64,000 nt of DNA from NCBI GenBank assembly GCA_009792885.1, contig WMCF01000009.1, positions 1,279,054 to 1,343,053 of the forward strand, written 5' to 3'. The notes under the pieces are model-generated. The model made no database searches and was not told where the DNA came from. It was given only the letters and a program-made list of their open reading frames with translations. How positions within the stretch are numbered: the first letter of the stretch is position 1; every line of letters begins with the position of its first letter. A program made the translations under genes and the position numbers. Shown here piece by piece: positions 14,101 through 26,199 of the stretch. Source of the DNA: Eremophila alpestris peregrina (Eukaryota > Chordata > Aves > Passeriformes > Alaudidae).

Positions 14101-17100
14101 ACCCTTTGTCCCTTTTGTCTTCTCCCTCACATTGGTATTACCTGCTCATGGTAACTGCTTCACCAAGGTAGGCCTGTAAAAAAAGCCTGTATGCTTTTTG
14201 ACAGATCAATAAAAAAATCTGCAGACTAAACCAGATTAAAACTAAAAGGATCAGAAACATATCACTGCCCTCAACAAGGAAAGGCAGAGCTGTGTAGCTG
14301 TGTGCAGTGGCATTCACTTAGATTAGCCTGAAGTGATGTGAAATCAGAAGCTAAAGCACTGAAACAGATCAGACAAGAAACTGGAGTGGAGGGCTACCAA
14401 GATCAGGGGATTGGAGTACCTCCCTTATAAAGAAAGGCTCAGAGAGATGGGCCTGTTTAGACTGGAGAAGAGATGACTGAGAGGGCATCTTATCAATGCA
14501 TACAAACATCTCAAGGGCAGGCATCACAAAGATAAGGCCAGACTATTCACTGCTGCTCAGCAACAGGACAAGGGGCAACAAGCATAAACTGAAACATGGT
14601 AGATTCCATCTAAATATGAAGGAAAACTTCTTTGACACTGTCTGAACACTTGAACACACTGACCAGAGAGGTTGCCAAGTCTCCTTTTCTAAAGCTGGTC
14701 AAAATACGCCTGCATGTGATCCTGTGGAACCTGCTCTAGGTGCACCTGCTTCAGGGGGGTTGGACCAGCTGATTTCCAAAGGTGCCCTTCAACCCCAACT
14801 GTTCTGCCAATACAAAGGACACTGGGAGAAATCTCAGAATAGCAAGATTAGTATTTTAGATTTTGCTTGGTGTAGCTATACTTTCTCCTGCTCATACAGA
14901 GACACTTCTCATTTACATTTTGAAGACTTTCTGTTGCCTCCTTTTCACAACTGTAAATTTTTCTAGTCAACTATAAAGATTTACGTATTACCTAATAACA
15001 CAGGGCTTTACTTCAAGGTAAATCAAATTAAATAAGCAGAAACATAAAATCACAAGCAACCTTCAACATATGATCTATAAGCAAATAAACACTTGCGAAT
15101 TTCCTTCTATGGATCCCTATGTCAATCTTCTCAAGTTGCCAGCACACACAGAGGTGGTCTCATTTTTGTAAATATACTTGGAACTCTAATGAAAAGAAAA
15201 GAATCAGAACAGCTCAACTTCTAGAGCTGACTGAAGCCCATGTCACCATATTTGCACATATTGACTTGCAACAGAATGTTTTTCAATTTATTTCTACAAC
15301 TTCTCTGTCACTTGCAGGCCCAAGAGATAAGTGCTCAGCTGTAAGGACAAGAGACTGCTTCACACATACCCCCCCCTCCCAACCAATTCCTGTATCCTCC
15401 AGTAACAAAACAGCAGGTCAAACTCAGCCTGCAGGTAATCTGGACTACACTGATACAAGCAGCAATTGTTCTGTTGATACTCAGCCTTTCTGAACGTGAC
15501 ATACTCTGCTGCCAGTGTGCCTTCTCCTATTGGACATGGGAGAGTGACTACGGCTCCTCCGACGCCGGTATTCTGGTGTGTATGATCTGCTTCGAGAGCG
15601 CCTCCTATGGGAATGAGAATGGGATCTGGAACGAGTGTAACGTCTGTGCGAGTGTCTCCTGGACCTGGATCTTTGACAAAGAAAAAGCCTTTCATCAGGT
15701 CATATGCATATGGTCATAACATATTGAGCTGTAAACCATACATTTTCTAGAGAAAAATATTTTTAAGATGATGTCTACAATTAAAGCCATGAAGCTTCTT
15801 CTACTTTGCACATCTGAAGATTGCACGGATCTCTAATAACCTGCTCGGTAGCACCACTTTTAACTCTTTGAGAGTACTTCTGGCATACTCAGAGGATTAT
15901 ATTCACTACAGTTTTCAGGAATTTCAGTGCTTAAACTTATATCAGCTTGGCTGCTTATCTAACTTACAACTGCACAGTGAGAAGAAACTAGATATGCCAC
16001 ATTGTAAAGTACTGTTTTGACTGAAAACCTGAAAAATCTGGCAGGACTACAGTGCTGCAATATCTACAAGTGAAGTTTGTCTAGGCATGAAAATTACTCC
16101 ATAAAAAAAACCAAACAAAACCCAAACACCTGCCCTACTCCTCAAGCACTTCTTTGCAAACATCTTGCTGACAACAAGCTGTTTAAAACAGGTAGGTAAT
16201 CATCTGGCTAAGCACTGCAAGAAGAGAAACTGTAACATTAGCTGAACTTTGGCAATTCAGAGCACAGCAACTCTTCCAGTTCCTCTGGTATAAAGCCTAT
16301 AAATAGAGGAGATGTATTAATAATCTTTCCCAAGAACTGGGAAGGAGAAACAACATAAGACTATTCCTCTTTCCTCTCTAGTGCTACAAATGCTGTTTTC
16401 TGGTTTCTCTCTTGGTTGTTAAATAAAGACTCGGTAGCTCTCCCCATTTTCATCAATATGTTGGTAAAAAGGAATAGAGAGGATAGTTAGTATAAACTAG
16501 GTAATTCTTATGGCATAGAGAAAAAAGCCCAAGACCTTTCGCTTCTGAACTGTGCAAGCTCTGCCAGAATTGAGAGCTATAAAGCTTTACCTCCACACAT
16601 CCATACTTGGGGTAGAGAAGGACAGATCAGGACATGTGCAGCATTGAAAAGTGAATTTAAATCTTAAAAGTCTCATAAATCAAGAACCCATCCACACCCA
16701 ATTATTTAATTCTCAATTATGTTTTTTAGAGCCTCCAATGAAAGGATGCAAAGAACACTCACAAACACTGTTTTCCAGTATTTCCAACAGTTAGACAGCT
16801 TCCTCTTTTCTTTGTAATCCTGATGCCTTTGCACCAGGTCTCACTTGACTTCTTTTTTTTCCCCCCTCTAAAAGAGAGGTCCACACAAAAATTCCCCCAT
16901 AAACAAATTCAGGAGAAGGAAGCAGGAACTTCACAGAATTGAAATGCTATCCATTCTCTCTCTTCTGGAAGAGACAAACCTACATATTTCAGTTGTGATT
17001 TCTATGTTACTACTTCTAATTATAGTACTTTCTCTATTCATACCCATGAAATAATTTCCCAGCTTTGTCCACCTACATGAGGACAAACAGGCAAATTAAC

Positions 17101-20100
17101 ATATCCCTGTTAATACAACCCAAAGAGTTTATAATTTTTACAACAGGGGGAAGAAAACTTCACCAACCTACCAAAACAAGAGCAGTAACACTTGAGCTGA
17201 CATGAATAACTTTCAGAACATACCTTGATTTTGATCTTGACCTAGAGTGCGATTCCGAGTGTTTGGAAGCCCTCGATGGACTGCGAGATCCTGACCTGCT
17301 CTCTGATTTTACTCGAGCAGGACTCCCAGCTGGAGATTTTGACTGGGAGCGAGACTCCTAACAAAAAAGACAGTATTAAAAATGGTATTGGTTGTGTAAA
17401 TGCCTAACTCCTAACATTTAAAGTACAGTAATTCTATTATATTGATTGCTCCTGAAAAACAAATGGTTAGGCAATACCCTCCAAAACAAATTTCATTTTG
17501 CTAACCCACTGTTAATATTGTATGCTTGCCTCAAATAGGTCCCTGCTTGAACCAGATCACCAATTCTCTATTAACTAAGTAATCATGCAAATTCATCTAC
17601 AACTTGATCATACAGACACTGGAACATAAACCATACATTTACTTAACCTAGGACCCATTCATTCTTCCAGATTCTTTTAATTCTACTTCACTCTTGCTTT
17701 CTACTTTTCTTCATTCTTCATTGAGTTTTTCATTTTTCATACTTCGTGTATTCTTCCCCAATTCAAACAATTCATTATAGCCTTAAAAAAATATTCAAGT
17801 GCTTCTATCTGACCAATCTTCTGTTCAATTTTTTCCCCCATTCAATTTTAATTTTCTGATCTTTAATACTTTTCATTAGCCTTCTTTTATCTTGATTTAT
17901 CTTCCACATTCTTGGAAAAAACTCTTCAATTTCTTCACGAACATTAACCTTAATGGAAAAAGAACATTTAGTATATTTAAGCACGTGGGGATTATAAAAC
18001 TCTGCTGGAGTTCAGATGTTATCTACCAAATTGAAAAGCCAGCAGGTAAAGTGCATGAAACTATTTTATAAAACAACTTTAAAAAAAAATCTTTAAAACT
18101 GTATAAGTGACTATGTTCTAACAATAAGCTTACTGAGTTCTCAGTGTTTTACTGTATTGGCAAAGCTACCCTCCTCCCCTCTGAGATTTTTTTGGTAAGA
18201 TACATAGATACACTAAAAACTAATTAGTACAAATATACTGAAGTATTGATATCAGTGATTCCCCCCCACTAAAATAATAACTATATGCTTCTCAGTATTG
18301 ATTATCCCAAATTTTACTCCTAAAGATTACTAAAGACACTCTCAATTCAACAGAATGGCCAAAGATTTCCAGTCAAAACCTATCTATGCACATACTTACT
18401 CACATAATACATGCACATAGGTATAAGCAACACAAATTATTGTTCTTCCTACTTTTTCTTCCTCATTGTTATCCTGTTTTCCTTATACAATCCATATAAA
18501 CTAAGATGTAGAATCGTACAGTTAAAGCAATCCAATAGAAGTAAAAACAGGTGGGGTTTTTTTCTTGCATGGTAAGGCACACAAGAGAAAAACTAGGAAA
18601 ACAAGCAAACAAAGAGCAGGTTAGGATTTCCTCACATTTTATACTGTACAGCAGTTCTAGGGAGCTTAGCTATAAAACCCCTACAGGATAGTATGCCATA
18701 TACATTTGTAACTTCACAAAATACTTAATGAAAAAACACATAGCAAGTTCCCCTCCCAAAGGTGTTACACTGCATATTTATTTCCATGATTTTTCTTCCT
18801 GACTGCCCTCACAATTTTTTTCCTTTTTCTTATTCTACCTATGTCCACATTTGCATTTTCTTTTGCAGTTATAATTCTTCAGTACTTTGGGTTGGAGTTC
18901 TTTTTCAAGGATGCTGTCCTCATATTTCAAAACAGTAAATTCACCAGAAATGGAACCTGAGAGGCTCCTTGCTAGCAACTATTGCAGCCACACTACCACT
19001 CCCCTTTACCTCAATGAAAAGGACAAAGGACTCATGGAGAATGTCCCCTGCTAGGATGATAGGCCTGCCAAACTTCCACAATGAAGGCTGAATTCAAAGC
19101 TTGCCTGTAATCAGGTCTGTGTAGCAGGTTACCCTTATGAAGATGGCTATGTACTGAGCTAACTACAGGACTTCACTGAAATGCCTTTAAATATTACCAA
19201 ATTTAATCTGGTCTTCTGACATTTTAAATTCATTTTGCAATGAAGAAAAATTTCTCTTAAAACCACTAACATGATTTTTTTATCACCTCGCCTCTGTCTT
19301 TGTGCTCTTCAGTGTTTGACAGCCTCCTAAATTCTTCTCTTTATAACTCATCCATTGCAACATTTGCCAATTTCTCTGGGAACTATTTGTATTTCTCTCC
19401 CTAGTAAAAATGATCAGTAATAAAGCAAAACATTTAAAGTGACATCAGATTTAGAAAACACCCTTAAATAAAAAGACAAAGAATTCACCCTCGTTAGACA
19501 GTCCTTCTTCATAAAGATATCGTCCCTACTTTTTACATCCAAAAGATCAATTCTTGAACAAGGACTCTGGAAACTTGAACAAAGGCAATCCCCCATCCCA
19601 CCCCCTGATCCTGCACAATCTAGAAGTGCTGGGAGGTGCCAAAAATACCACGGACCCAATTGCTCCCATACAATGTAGAAGTCAGCTTAGAGTTCTTAGT
19701 TATTCAACTGAAGCATCTTACAATACCAGCCATGGAGTCTTTAACAGCATCAGCTGTGACACCAAATCTGTATAAAGCTGACAAAAGCAAGTATTACCTA
19801 ATTTCATATAGGTTAAGTCCTTTTGGAAGTATAAAACCCTTAGGGACCATATTCACAAATATACAACTTGAAAACTGAGGTGACAGAGGGGACCATGCAA
19901 GTTCTTAGAGATTTCAAACTTCCTCAACCAAGTAACTGTAAACTGCAGCTGAAGAGAGTTTACCTGATAGCAGCTGCACACTGCCATGGGCAAGCAATTA
20001 CATCTCTTCTGATGCAACCTAGTTACAACTCCTACAATGCCTCTAAAGGAGACTAAGGGAATCACAATAACCTGCCAAAGTTTAAGGCCTTAGTGACGAT

Positions 20101-23100
20101 GCTGAAAAATTTGTAATATTTATATCAGCAAGACTACAGGCACAGATAAAGGATTCAGAGCTTCAAGGAGTCACAAAGAAATTTTAAAGACTTTTTCTCC
20201 TCTACTTCCCACTATTTTTAAACAATTAGCAAGCTGTATATTAATATACACCACAGACTAACCCAATTGTTCTTCATGAACTATTTATATCTATTCTGCA
20301 ATATGTATGACAAAAGTATTCAGCATTCTTAGTACGTCACCTTTAACATAAGAAACCAGACAACTCTATTACCCCAGAGCACTAAAATACCTCAATTTTG
20401 TACCAGTCTTAAACCTATGTGTTCTCACCTTAGCTCTGTTCTTACCACAGAAACTAAATATTGTTTGGAGAGAAAAGACTAAAATTGTACTTTGGATCCT
20501 CAGCTCTTTCTTATCTTTCAGTTTTAAAGATCCTCAGTCATTTAAGGGCCACAGATGAGACTCGGCTTTAAACTCAGCTCATCCCACCAGCTTCCTACAA
20601 AACAGTATCTATCTTAATGCCTTGGGCTTCATTATGCAGCTGTCCAGTCACTACTTTCACCCTTACAAACTTGTAGGCAGATAATTCACTATTCCTCATG
20701 TCAAACTATCTAGATGTGCTGTCACTAGAGCCTGCAGGAAAAGAAAGAGAGCTTTCTAATATTCTTCAGATCAGACCTCCTTTTCAAAACAAATCCTGCG
20801 TCTGCCAGTAACACCTTCCTAGGAAACACCTCTCCCCAAAACACCAAAAAACCCACCCACCCAAACAAAAAATATATACCCTCCCCCCAATAATAATTAC
20901 AAAAAACCCAATTCAAATGTAACTGTGTGCTTCTTCAGAGTAAGGGGTAGTGGTTTCCTCAAATACACACCAGGAAACGGTACTAATGATTCACCAAGAA
21001 TTGGAACTTGGAGCCAGAATCATAGACAAACACAAAATCTAAGATTTGCAGCTTCAGTTACTGATTCTCTGGAAAAAAAATCTCAGCTAGAAGCATTTAA
21101 AGAGAGCACTGAGGAGTATTTTTAATCCTTGTTACCTTCTTTCTTCCCAGGAAGAGCAACTAGCCAAAGTACATGGAAAGGATTCATGATCATATACCTG
21201 AATAACTGACATCAGCTTCAGATGATCCATCTGAGCCAGGCATCAGTCAGTCCATGTATTTCATCCAAACTGTTCAACTGATCCAAAAGTTCTATCTACT
21301 ATTTAGATTCCTTGCATTTTTCAAAGGAAATCTTACTATTCAATGTAATTACTATTTGAAAAGCATTTAAAACACTTTTACACAGAGGAGAATTGCAGAA
21401 GTCTTGAAGAAGTATTCTTTCCATTTTCCACCCATCAAGAGAAGGTGTGATAAAGAACATGAAAAGACAAAAATAAAATAAACAAAACAAAATAAACAAC
21501 CAACATCCCCATCAAACAAAACAACCCCTGTTCTTTCAAACTACTCCTCTGTCCTGAACTGATCATGCCTTACCTTAACTCACACCTTAGCCTTTCAGTC
21601 ATACTATGAAATTGTATCTAAATTTAGAGCAAGATGCTCTAAATTTAATCATTATTAAAAATAATGATCTAAGTTTAAATTAAGCTTTCTAGAGCAAAGC
21701 ATGGGAAATGAAAAAAACCCACAAAACATTAAATTACACAGATTTTTCAGGTGACATTCATTTGACCAGGGGTGGGAAAAAAAGGACAAGACAAGTGGTC
21801 TAGCAATACCATTTCCAAAAATCCTGTTAAAAACTCCTACCCAAACTAAAAAAATAAATGAAGAGGGGACAGAAAAATATAAGCAGTCAAAAAAGAAACA
21901 TGAATTTAGCAGCAGCCCACATTTGCTGGATAGAACTGTTAAGCTCATGACACCTCCTTTATGAGGACAAGATTACGTTTTGGCAGGACTCTACCAACTT
22001 GCCTTGAAACTCACAAGAGAAGTTAAATCCCTTTTGCTTCATACTGTGATCTGTCACTATACTAAAAATAAAATCAATCCCTTAATTAGCAAATAAAATG
22101 GATTCCTTAATTAGCTACTCTTCTATAACTATTACAATAGTACACATAATAAGCTTCTGTATAAAAAGCATCTTGTAAATTGTTACCTTGAAGACCTGGA
22201 TATTTTAAAAGTTACTAATATAAGCAAACTTTATGTATTTCTCAATGATCCCACTTATGAAAAGAAAGAAAAAAAGAAGATGCTTCAGCAATAAACTTTT
22301 TGAAATTACAAGTTAATCTTCTCACTGAAGCTTGAAAATACACCTCTTCAGGGAGGGTTCTGTAGTCATTCCTTTACACGTGGAAGACAGTAAAAAGAAT
22401 TTATGTTCAAAAGGAGCATTCTTCCCAGCTGACAAGGTCCAGAATAATGCAGAATTTATTGAGCTTGATTAAAATGACAAAAAAATAAAAACTGGGACTC
22501 AAATTTTTTCCAAATTTTCCAAAAACCCCTCCCATACCGGTTATTAGACACTGCAGGGTGATCACAGCACTCTCCAAGCAATGCAGAAGCCCTGAGCATT
22601 AGCACTCCATTGTGGTTGTGTTCGAAAAGGTGTGGGAAGCAGCATTCCTTCTCTCCGTAGAGGTGGCAGACTGCCACTGCAGGAGAGATTGAATACAATA
22701 GCTAAGCAAGCCCAGTCCTGACACCGTTGGGTATTTCTCCGCCAAAGAAATCACCTCAACGTTTGATCAGTTAGGTAATTCCGTATGTATTTAAGTATTT
22801 TGCATCCAAACTTCGTGAAGCAAATATAAGGCACTTCCACAGCTGAACCAACCCAAAAGCCACTTGTGCACCTATGAAATATGCATACTTCCTTCATCAA
22901 GATGGGCCACGTGCAAAATCATACATTTTTTTCAAGTGTTTTGTTAGATGATACTATTTATCTCACTGTAGGATCCTGCATAGAGCAAGATCATTAGAAT
23001 GAAGACAATCAATATCGAGTTGTAAAACTGAATTTTACCTTTGTTCTGATAAAAAGTTTTGCCTATTTAGACAAACAACACATTAATACTGATGGAGAAG

Positions 23101-26100
23101 TACTAAACTGTTAAGAATGCAGAAATCAAATGTTACCAGAAGCTCAAAATAACAAAACTGATCAAAGTTTCAAGTGGAGCTACTGTAGTGCAGGTTTGTT
23201 CAGACTCCCTTTTGTTCATTGCTCTGGGAAACATCTAAAGTTGCACCACAGACTGAACACCAAATAAGCAGTAGCCTATAAAAAAAATAACAAAAAACAT
23301 GAAAGGAAGTAAGAGTAGTCTGCCATTTGACAGAAATAAAAGACTAAAAAAAGCCTCATTTGTCTGATCTGCTCACAAAAAACGTTCAATGGTGACAAAA
23401 TACTTTGACGTTTCCAAAACCAAGTCACTGGATAAGAAGCACAATTTAAAAGCTTTTTTATTCTTAATGTCCATAAACTTAGCTCAAGCACATCCACTAT
23501 ATTTTTAATTCTTCTCTCAATTTCTTTCCATTAAATCCCCGTGATTGAGGTGGGGCCTTTCTTCTGCTCGACCAGCCACATTCTTAATAGTGCACTTGCT
23601 TAAATTGAAACAAAATGACACAAAAACAGAGCAGATGTTGATTAGTCCAAGCATATTTGATTAACATTGGTTTTTAAAAAAAGTCAATAAAGCAGTGAGT
23701 TCCAGAAGATAAAGCTCTACAATGATTTCACCAAACATTTTAGAAATGGAAGTTTTGAAAAGTGCAAACCAAGCAATTTCATTGCAAAGTTATTTTCCTG
23801 ATTATTAATTTCCTGTTCAGATTAGTTAATACGATTTTTAAATCATAAATTAGAGGCAAAGCACAAACAGTATCTTACTGTCAATAAAATTAGAATTAAA
23901 AAAATTTTCACTCAACTTTCACTTTTGGGAAGTGCTTTTGGGACAACGTGCATCTATACAGACGAAATATAAAAGGCCTTGAACTAAACATAAAACACCC
24001 TTACTCCTCTGGCATTCAGTTTTTGGAAGCACATCACACTAATCAGCACTTCAACTGACAGGGGGTGAATAATTGAAAGGGTACTCAAAATTCTTATTTG
24101 TGCCAAATTCCACGGAAACAGGTTCTTTACAAACTGTCTTTCAGTTTCTGCAGTTCTTTTTCCCAATGAAAACTTCTGCTTTACTCCCAGTGCTCCGTGC
24201 CTGGATGTAGCAAACTGAAGCATCAAGACATTCAGTGCCTGACAGTCCTGTCCAATTGGGAATAGCAGACTAAACACTACAGCCTCAAAGTTACTTGTGC
24301 TTCATTTTATGCCTGTGAGCACTTTCAATGGAAACTAGAACATCAGTCTGAAATATAATTTATTTCAAAAATTTTCGAACCATCAGAACAAAGCAATATT
24401 ACTGAAAAAGAAGAAAAAAAAAAAAAAGCTTACAAATGTTCTTCAGTAGAACCACAAAATCCCCAACTAGAAATCAATCAAATACCTGCCATTATGCTCA
24501 GTTATGCCATACTGATTGAGAAATTTCAGTGTAGGGAGCAGAAACAAAAGAAGATCTCCAAATGAAGACTCAACACAGCAGTTCTTTCCAACAGGTAAAT
24601 TTTCCATCACAAAAAAAAATAAAAAGGAACGACTGATAAGCAGAAGTCAGAAACTGCTACTGTAGGATTTTTCAGATTTCATGTACTCTAAAAACATTTT
24701 ACTTCTACATTTGGCAGGCGGTGGTGAGCACAAATACTGAAAGTACAGAGCTGTAACAGCTTTGTAACATAAACAACAGATCCATCAAAGAGCCCAATAC
24801 CAATATCCTGACAATTAACCTAACTTCTTTCCTAACAATAGCCCACACTGGGAATACAGACAAGAAAATAATCCTGAAGATATAAATCTTGACTGTAAAA
24901 TGGGATATTAACGTCATCTTAAAAAAAGAGAAAAAACCAACCAAGCATACTAATTAAGTTACTGAAACTTAGTTGCTTCCCCTTCAAAGATGTTTTTTTA
25001 CCCCAATATTGCTTAGCTACACAGCCACCTTTTGTCCAAGCAGTCAACAAAAGAGCAGGTTTTGTTTACCTCACCCGAGGAAGCAGCAGCAGTTATTGCA
25101 TAGCTAGGTAAAGAACCTGCAGCCTATGGATTTTTTGGGGGTTTCAGTCACCACAAAAATGGCAACAATAGTCAGGTAAAAGAAATTTTTGGAAGGTAAC
25201 GCCGTTCTTCCAAGATTTTATTGCGTGTTTCCCCAGACAGTAGCTATACATATAACTGCAAGGCTGCTGTCACTGGATCATCAGAGAGTCACCAAGAGGA
25301 CGCTCAGGTGTTCCTCTAAAGAATCTCTTAAAAGAACAAAAAGAAAACCTCTGCAAAATTAAAAAAAAAAAAAGTAAATTGTGATGGAGGAGCACACATT
25401 TCGTTCCTGTTTCAAGCAGCTTCTAATTCCTGCTTGCCTTGATCATCACTAAAAAATAAAACAAAAAGAAAACCACAAAAACACTGAATATGGAAAGGAC
25501 CTGTCACACGTGTACATGAAAACCCGCAGCCATCAGAGGGAAGACACAGGCCTAACGAGGTTACAAAGCCACAGCAGCTCGTTCGAAGCCTTCAGCTGCA
25601 CGATCGATGACTTTCATTGGTTTAATAACGACGGTCGGACCTCCCCGGAGGGGGCCCGGCCCGAGGCAGCTCCTGAGCCGGGAGAGACCGCGCACCTCGC
25701 ACAAAAGGACGCGGGGTCCCTCCTCTTTCGGGCGGGAGAAGGCCTGGGCGGCACGGCCGCGGCCGGGGAAGCGGGAACGGGCAGGACAGCGACCCCCGGG
25801 CCCGGCGGCAACGAGGCGGCTCGGGACCGCGGGAAGCCAACAGAGCAGCGGGAAGGAACCCCGGGGCTACAGCAGCGCCGTTTGCACAGGATCAGCCCGC
25901 GCTGGCTGGGCGGGGGCCGGGCCGCGGCACCGGCGCCCGAACCGCGCCGGGGCGATGGGAGCAGGGAGCGTGTGAGGGAGACGCGGGCGGCGGAGAGGGA
26001 CGCGGGGCCGTCACCCACTGCCCAGGCAAGCCTCGGGGGCCCGAAGGAGCCATCTTAGAGCCAAGCTGCGCTGCCCCCACCCCCGAGGACGCCGAGTACC

Positions 26101-26199
26101 GCCACCCCCCGCCCCCGGCTCCGATCCCCCCTCGACACGGCCCGCGCAGGGGAGGCCACTCACCCTCCCCTCGAAGTTGTTCTCCTCCACGTCGCTCAT
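2111..26199 (-). CDS. TRA2A: Transformer-2 protein homolog alpha (TRA2A), 8 coding exons
   Basis: This encodes the SR-like splicing activator transformer-2 alpha, a nuclear protein that binds GAA-type exonic enhancers and promotes exon inclusion. Coding exons, in transcript order, are 26199-26164, 17357-17224, 15670-15505, 12059-11871, 3753-3638, 3186-3079, 2368-2301 and 2121-2111. Together they total 828 nt, or 275 codons plus stop; the human protein has 282. Domain order: the start MSDVEENNFEGR; an N-terminal RS domain at about residues 13-112; an RRM at about 119-197 with RNP2 (LGVFGLSL) and RNP1 (RGFAFVYF) intact; a linker conserved in the family (KRAHTPTPGIYMGRPTHS); a glycine run; and a C-terminal Arg/Ser/Tyr-rich tail ending SYSPRRY. 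The glycine run is much shorter than in human, which explains most of the length difference. Every junction keeps phase and has GT-AG ends. The start ATG lies in a CpG island. A GAA-dense cryptic exon in intron 1 suggests autoregulation. The paralogue TRA2B is less likely, because the ANPDPN linker, the N-terminus and the neighbouring genes fit TRA2A. Confidence 0.97.
2122..2300 (-). other. TRA2A: TRA2A intron 7
   Basis: A short 179-nt intron with a GTGAGT donor (2300-2295) and a pyrimidine-rich TTTTTTCCAG acceptor. Nothing else was seen inside it. Confidence 0.85.
2301..2368 (-). CDS. TRA2A: TRA2A coding exon 7 (C-terminal RS domain)
   Basis: 68 nt. It completes the Arg split by the upstream junction and encodes RRSPSPYYSRYRSRSRSRS and then YSP, the second RS domain. 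Acceptor TTTAAAG and donor GTGAGT. Confidence 0.95.
2369..3078 (-). other. TRA2A: TRA2A intron 6
   Basis: 710-nt AT-rich intron with a GTACCT donor (3078-3073). Two overlapping 60-codon plus-strand frames at 2409-2667 show no domain and are taken as chance. No repeat was recognised. Confidence 0.7.
3079..3186 (-). CDS. TRA2A: TRA2A coding exon 6 (Gly-rich / Tyr-Asp-Arg region)
   Basis: 108 nt encoding a Ser, seven Gly, Ala-Gly, then RRRDSYYDRGYDRGYDRY and EEYDYRY. The acceptor reads TAGCAG, a tandem NAGNAG site. Using the first AG gives His-Ser-Gly, and using the second removes the Ser. The glycine run is far shorter than the roughly 16 Gly of human TRA2A. Confidence 0.95.
3187..3637 (-). 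other. TRA2A: TRA2A intron 5
   Basis: 451-nt AT-rich intron with a GTAGGT donor (3637-3632). No repeat or other gene was seen. Confidence 0.75.
3638..3753 (-). CDS. TRA2A: TRA2A coding exon 5 (end of RRM and linker)
   Basis: 116 nt encoding AMEHANGMELDGRRIRVDYS and then ITKRAHTPTPGIYMGRPTH. It supplies the last RRM helix and strand and the conserved linker after the RRM. His replaces the Arg found in human TRA2A at the fourth residue (AMEH versus AMER), within the RRM helix 2 region. Confidence 0.96.
3754..11870 (-). other. TRA2A: TRA2A intron 4
   Basis: An 8.1 kb AT-rich intron with donor GTAAAT at 11870-11865 and acceptor TGCAG at 3754. GC-richer patches lie near 3880-4440. Several open frames of 60-116 codons on the plus strand (for example 10329-10679 and 9326-9604) have no recognisable domain, no splice logic and biased intronic composition. 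I do not call them genes. No CR1 was recognised. One 20-bp tandem duplication lies at 6122-6161. Confidence 0.7.
6122..6161. repeat. 20-bp tandem duplication
   Basis: The 20-base unit AATATATTATTGGTGATCCT is followed immediately by a second copy with one mismatch. This is a simple local duplication within TRA2A intron 4. Confidence 0.9.
11871..12059 (-). CDS. TRA2A: TRA2A coding exon 4 (core of RRM)
   Basis: 189 nt, exactly 63 codons, running from ANPDPNTCLGVFGLSLYTTE through to FVYFERIDDSKE. It carries RNP2 (LGVFGLSL) and RNP1 (RGFAFVYF), the two RNA-contact strands of the RRM. It is flanked by CCAG and GTAAAT. It is essentially identical to human TRA2A apart from Thr for Ser in GPLTGVNV. 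Confidence 0.98.
12060..15504 (-). other. TRA2A: TRA2A intron 3
   Basis: 3.4 kb intron that contains a sense-strand CR1 3' end at 14389-14812, opposite in orientation to TRA2A. A 101-codon frame on the minus strand (12947-13252) is open but has no known domain. Apart from these, nothing was recognised. Confidence 0.75.
14389..14812 (+). mobile_element. CR1 LINE 3' end
   Basis: This is a near-continuous match to the conserved CR1 3' region. It contains ATCAGGGGATTGGAGTACCT, CAACAGGACAAGGGGCAACA, AAACTGAAACATGGTAGATT, CTTCTTTGACACTG and GATCCTGTGGAACCTGCTCT, ending in the GGGGGGTTGGACCAGCTGAT block. Small indels mark it as old. It sits inside TRA2A intron 3 in the opposite orientation to the gene. 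Confidence 0.93.
15505..15670 (-). CDS. TRA2A: TRA2A coding exon 3 (first RS domain, distal part)
   Basis: 166 nt. It completes a split Arg and encodes an Arg/Ser/His/Tyr-rich stretch that includes RRHSHRRYTRSRSHSHSH, RSYTPEYRRRRSRSHSP and MSNRRRHTGSR. Acceptor TTGTCAAAG, donor GTATGT. Open frames in other phases here (15360-15695 minus, 15474-15719 plus) are shadows. Confidence 0.96.
15671..17223 (-). other. TRA2A: TRA2A intron 2
   Basis: 1.55 kb AT-rich intron bounded by a GTATGT donor (17223-17218) and the exon 3 acceptor. No repeat or gene was recognised. Confidence 0.75.
17224..17357 (-). CDS. TRA2A: TRA2A coding exon 2 (first RS domain, proximal part)
   Basis: 134 nt encoding ESRSQSKSPAGSPARVKSES, RSGSRSPSRASKHSES and HSRSRSKS. 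Acceptor TTTGTTAG, donor GTATGT. The exon is out of phase by two bases, and this is restored by exon 3. Confidence 0.96.
17358..26163 (-). other. TRA2A: TRA2A intron 1
   Basis: 8.8 kb intron with a GTGAGT donor (26163-26158). It holds a GAA-dense cryptic exon at 17648-17948, described separately. The right end, from about 25620, is CpG-island sequence. Many short open frames of 60-97 codons show no domain and are not called. No transposable element was recognised with confidence. Confidence 0.75.
17648..17948 (-). other. TRA2A: Candidate TRA2A poison exon (GAA-dense cryptic exon)
   Basis: On the TRA2A strand this 301-nt block holds 32 GAA trinucleotides by hand count, against about 5 expected for random sequence; GAA is the core of the TRA2 binding site. 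It is preceded by TGTTCTTTTTCCATTAAG, a usable polypyrimidine tract and acceptor (AG at 17950-17949). It is followed by AG|GTTAAGT, a plausible donor (GT at 17647-17646). Exon 1 ends in phase 0. Inclusion would read 47 further codons and stop at TAG 17807-17805, about 157 nt before the downstream junction, which suits nonsense-mediated decay. TRA2A and TRA2B in mammals are known to carry conserved autoregulatory poison exons in this part of the gene. The exact splice sites here are inferred. Confidence 0.75.
26164..26199 (-). CDS. TRA2A: TRA2A coding exon 1
   Basis: 36 nt encoding MSDVEENNFEGR, identical to the human N-terminus, followed by a GTGAGT donor. This fixes the start codon of the gene. 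Confidence 0.97.
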
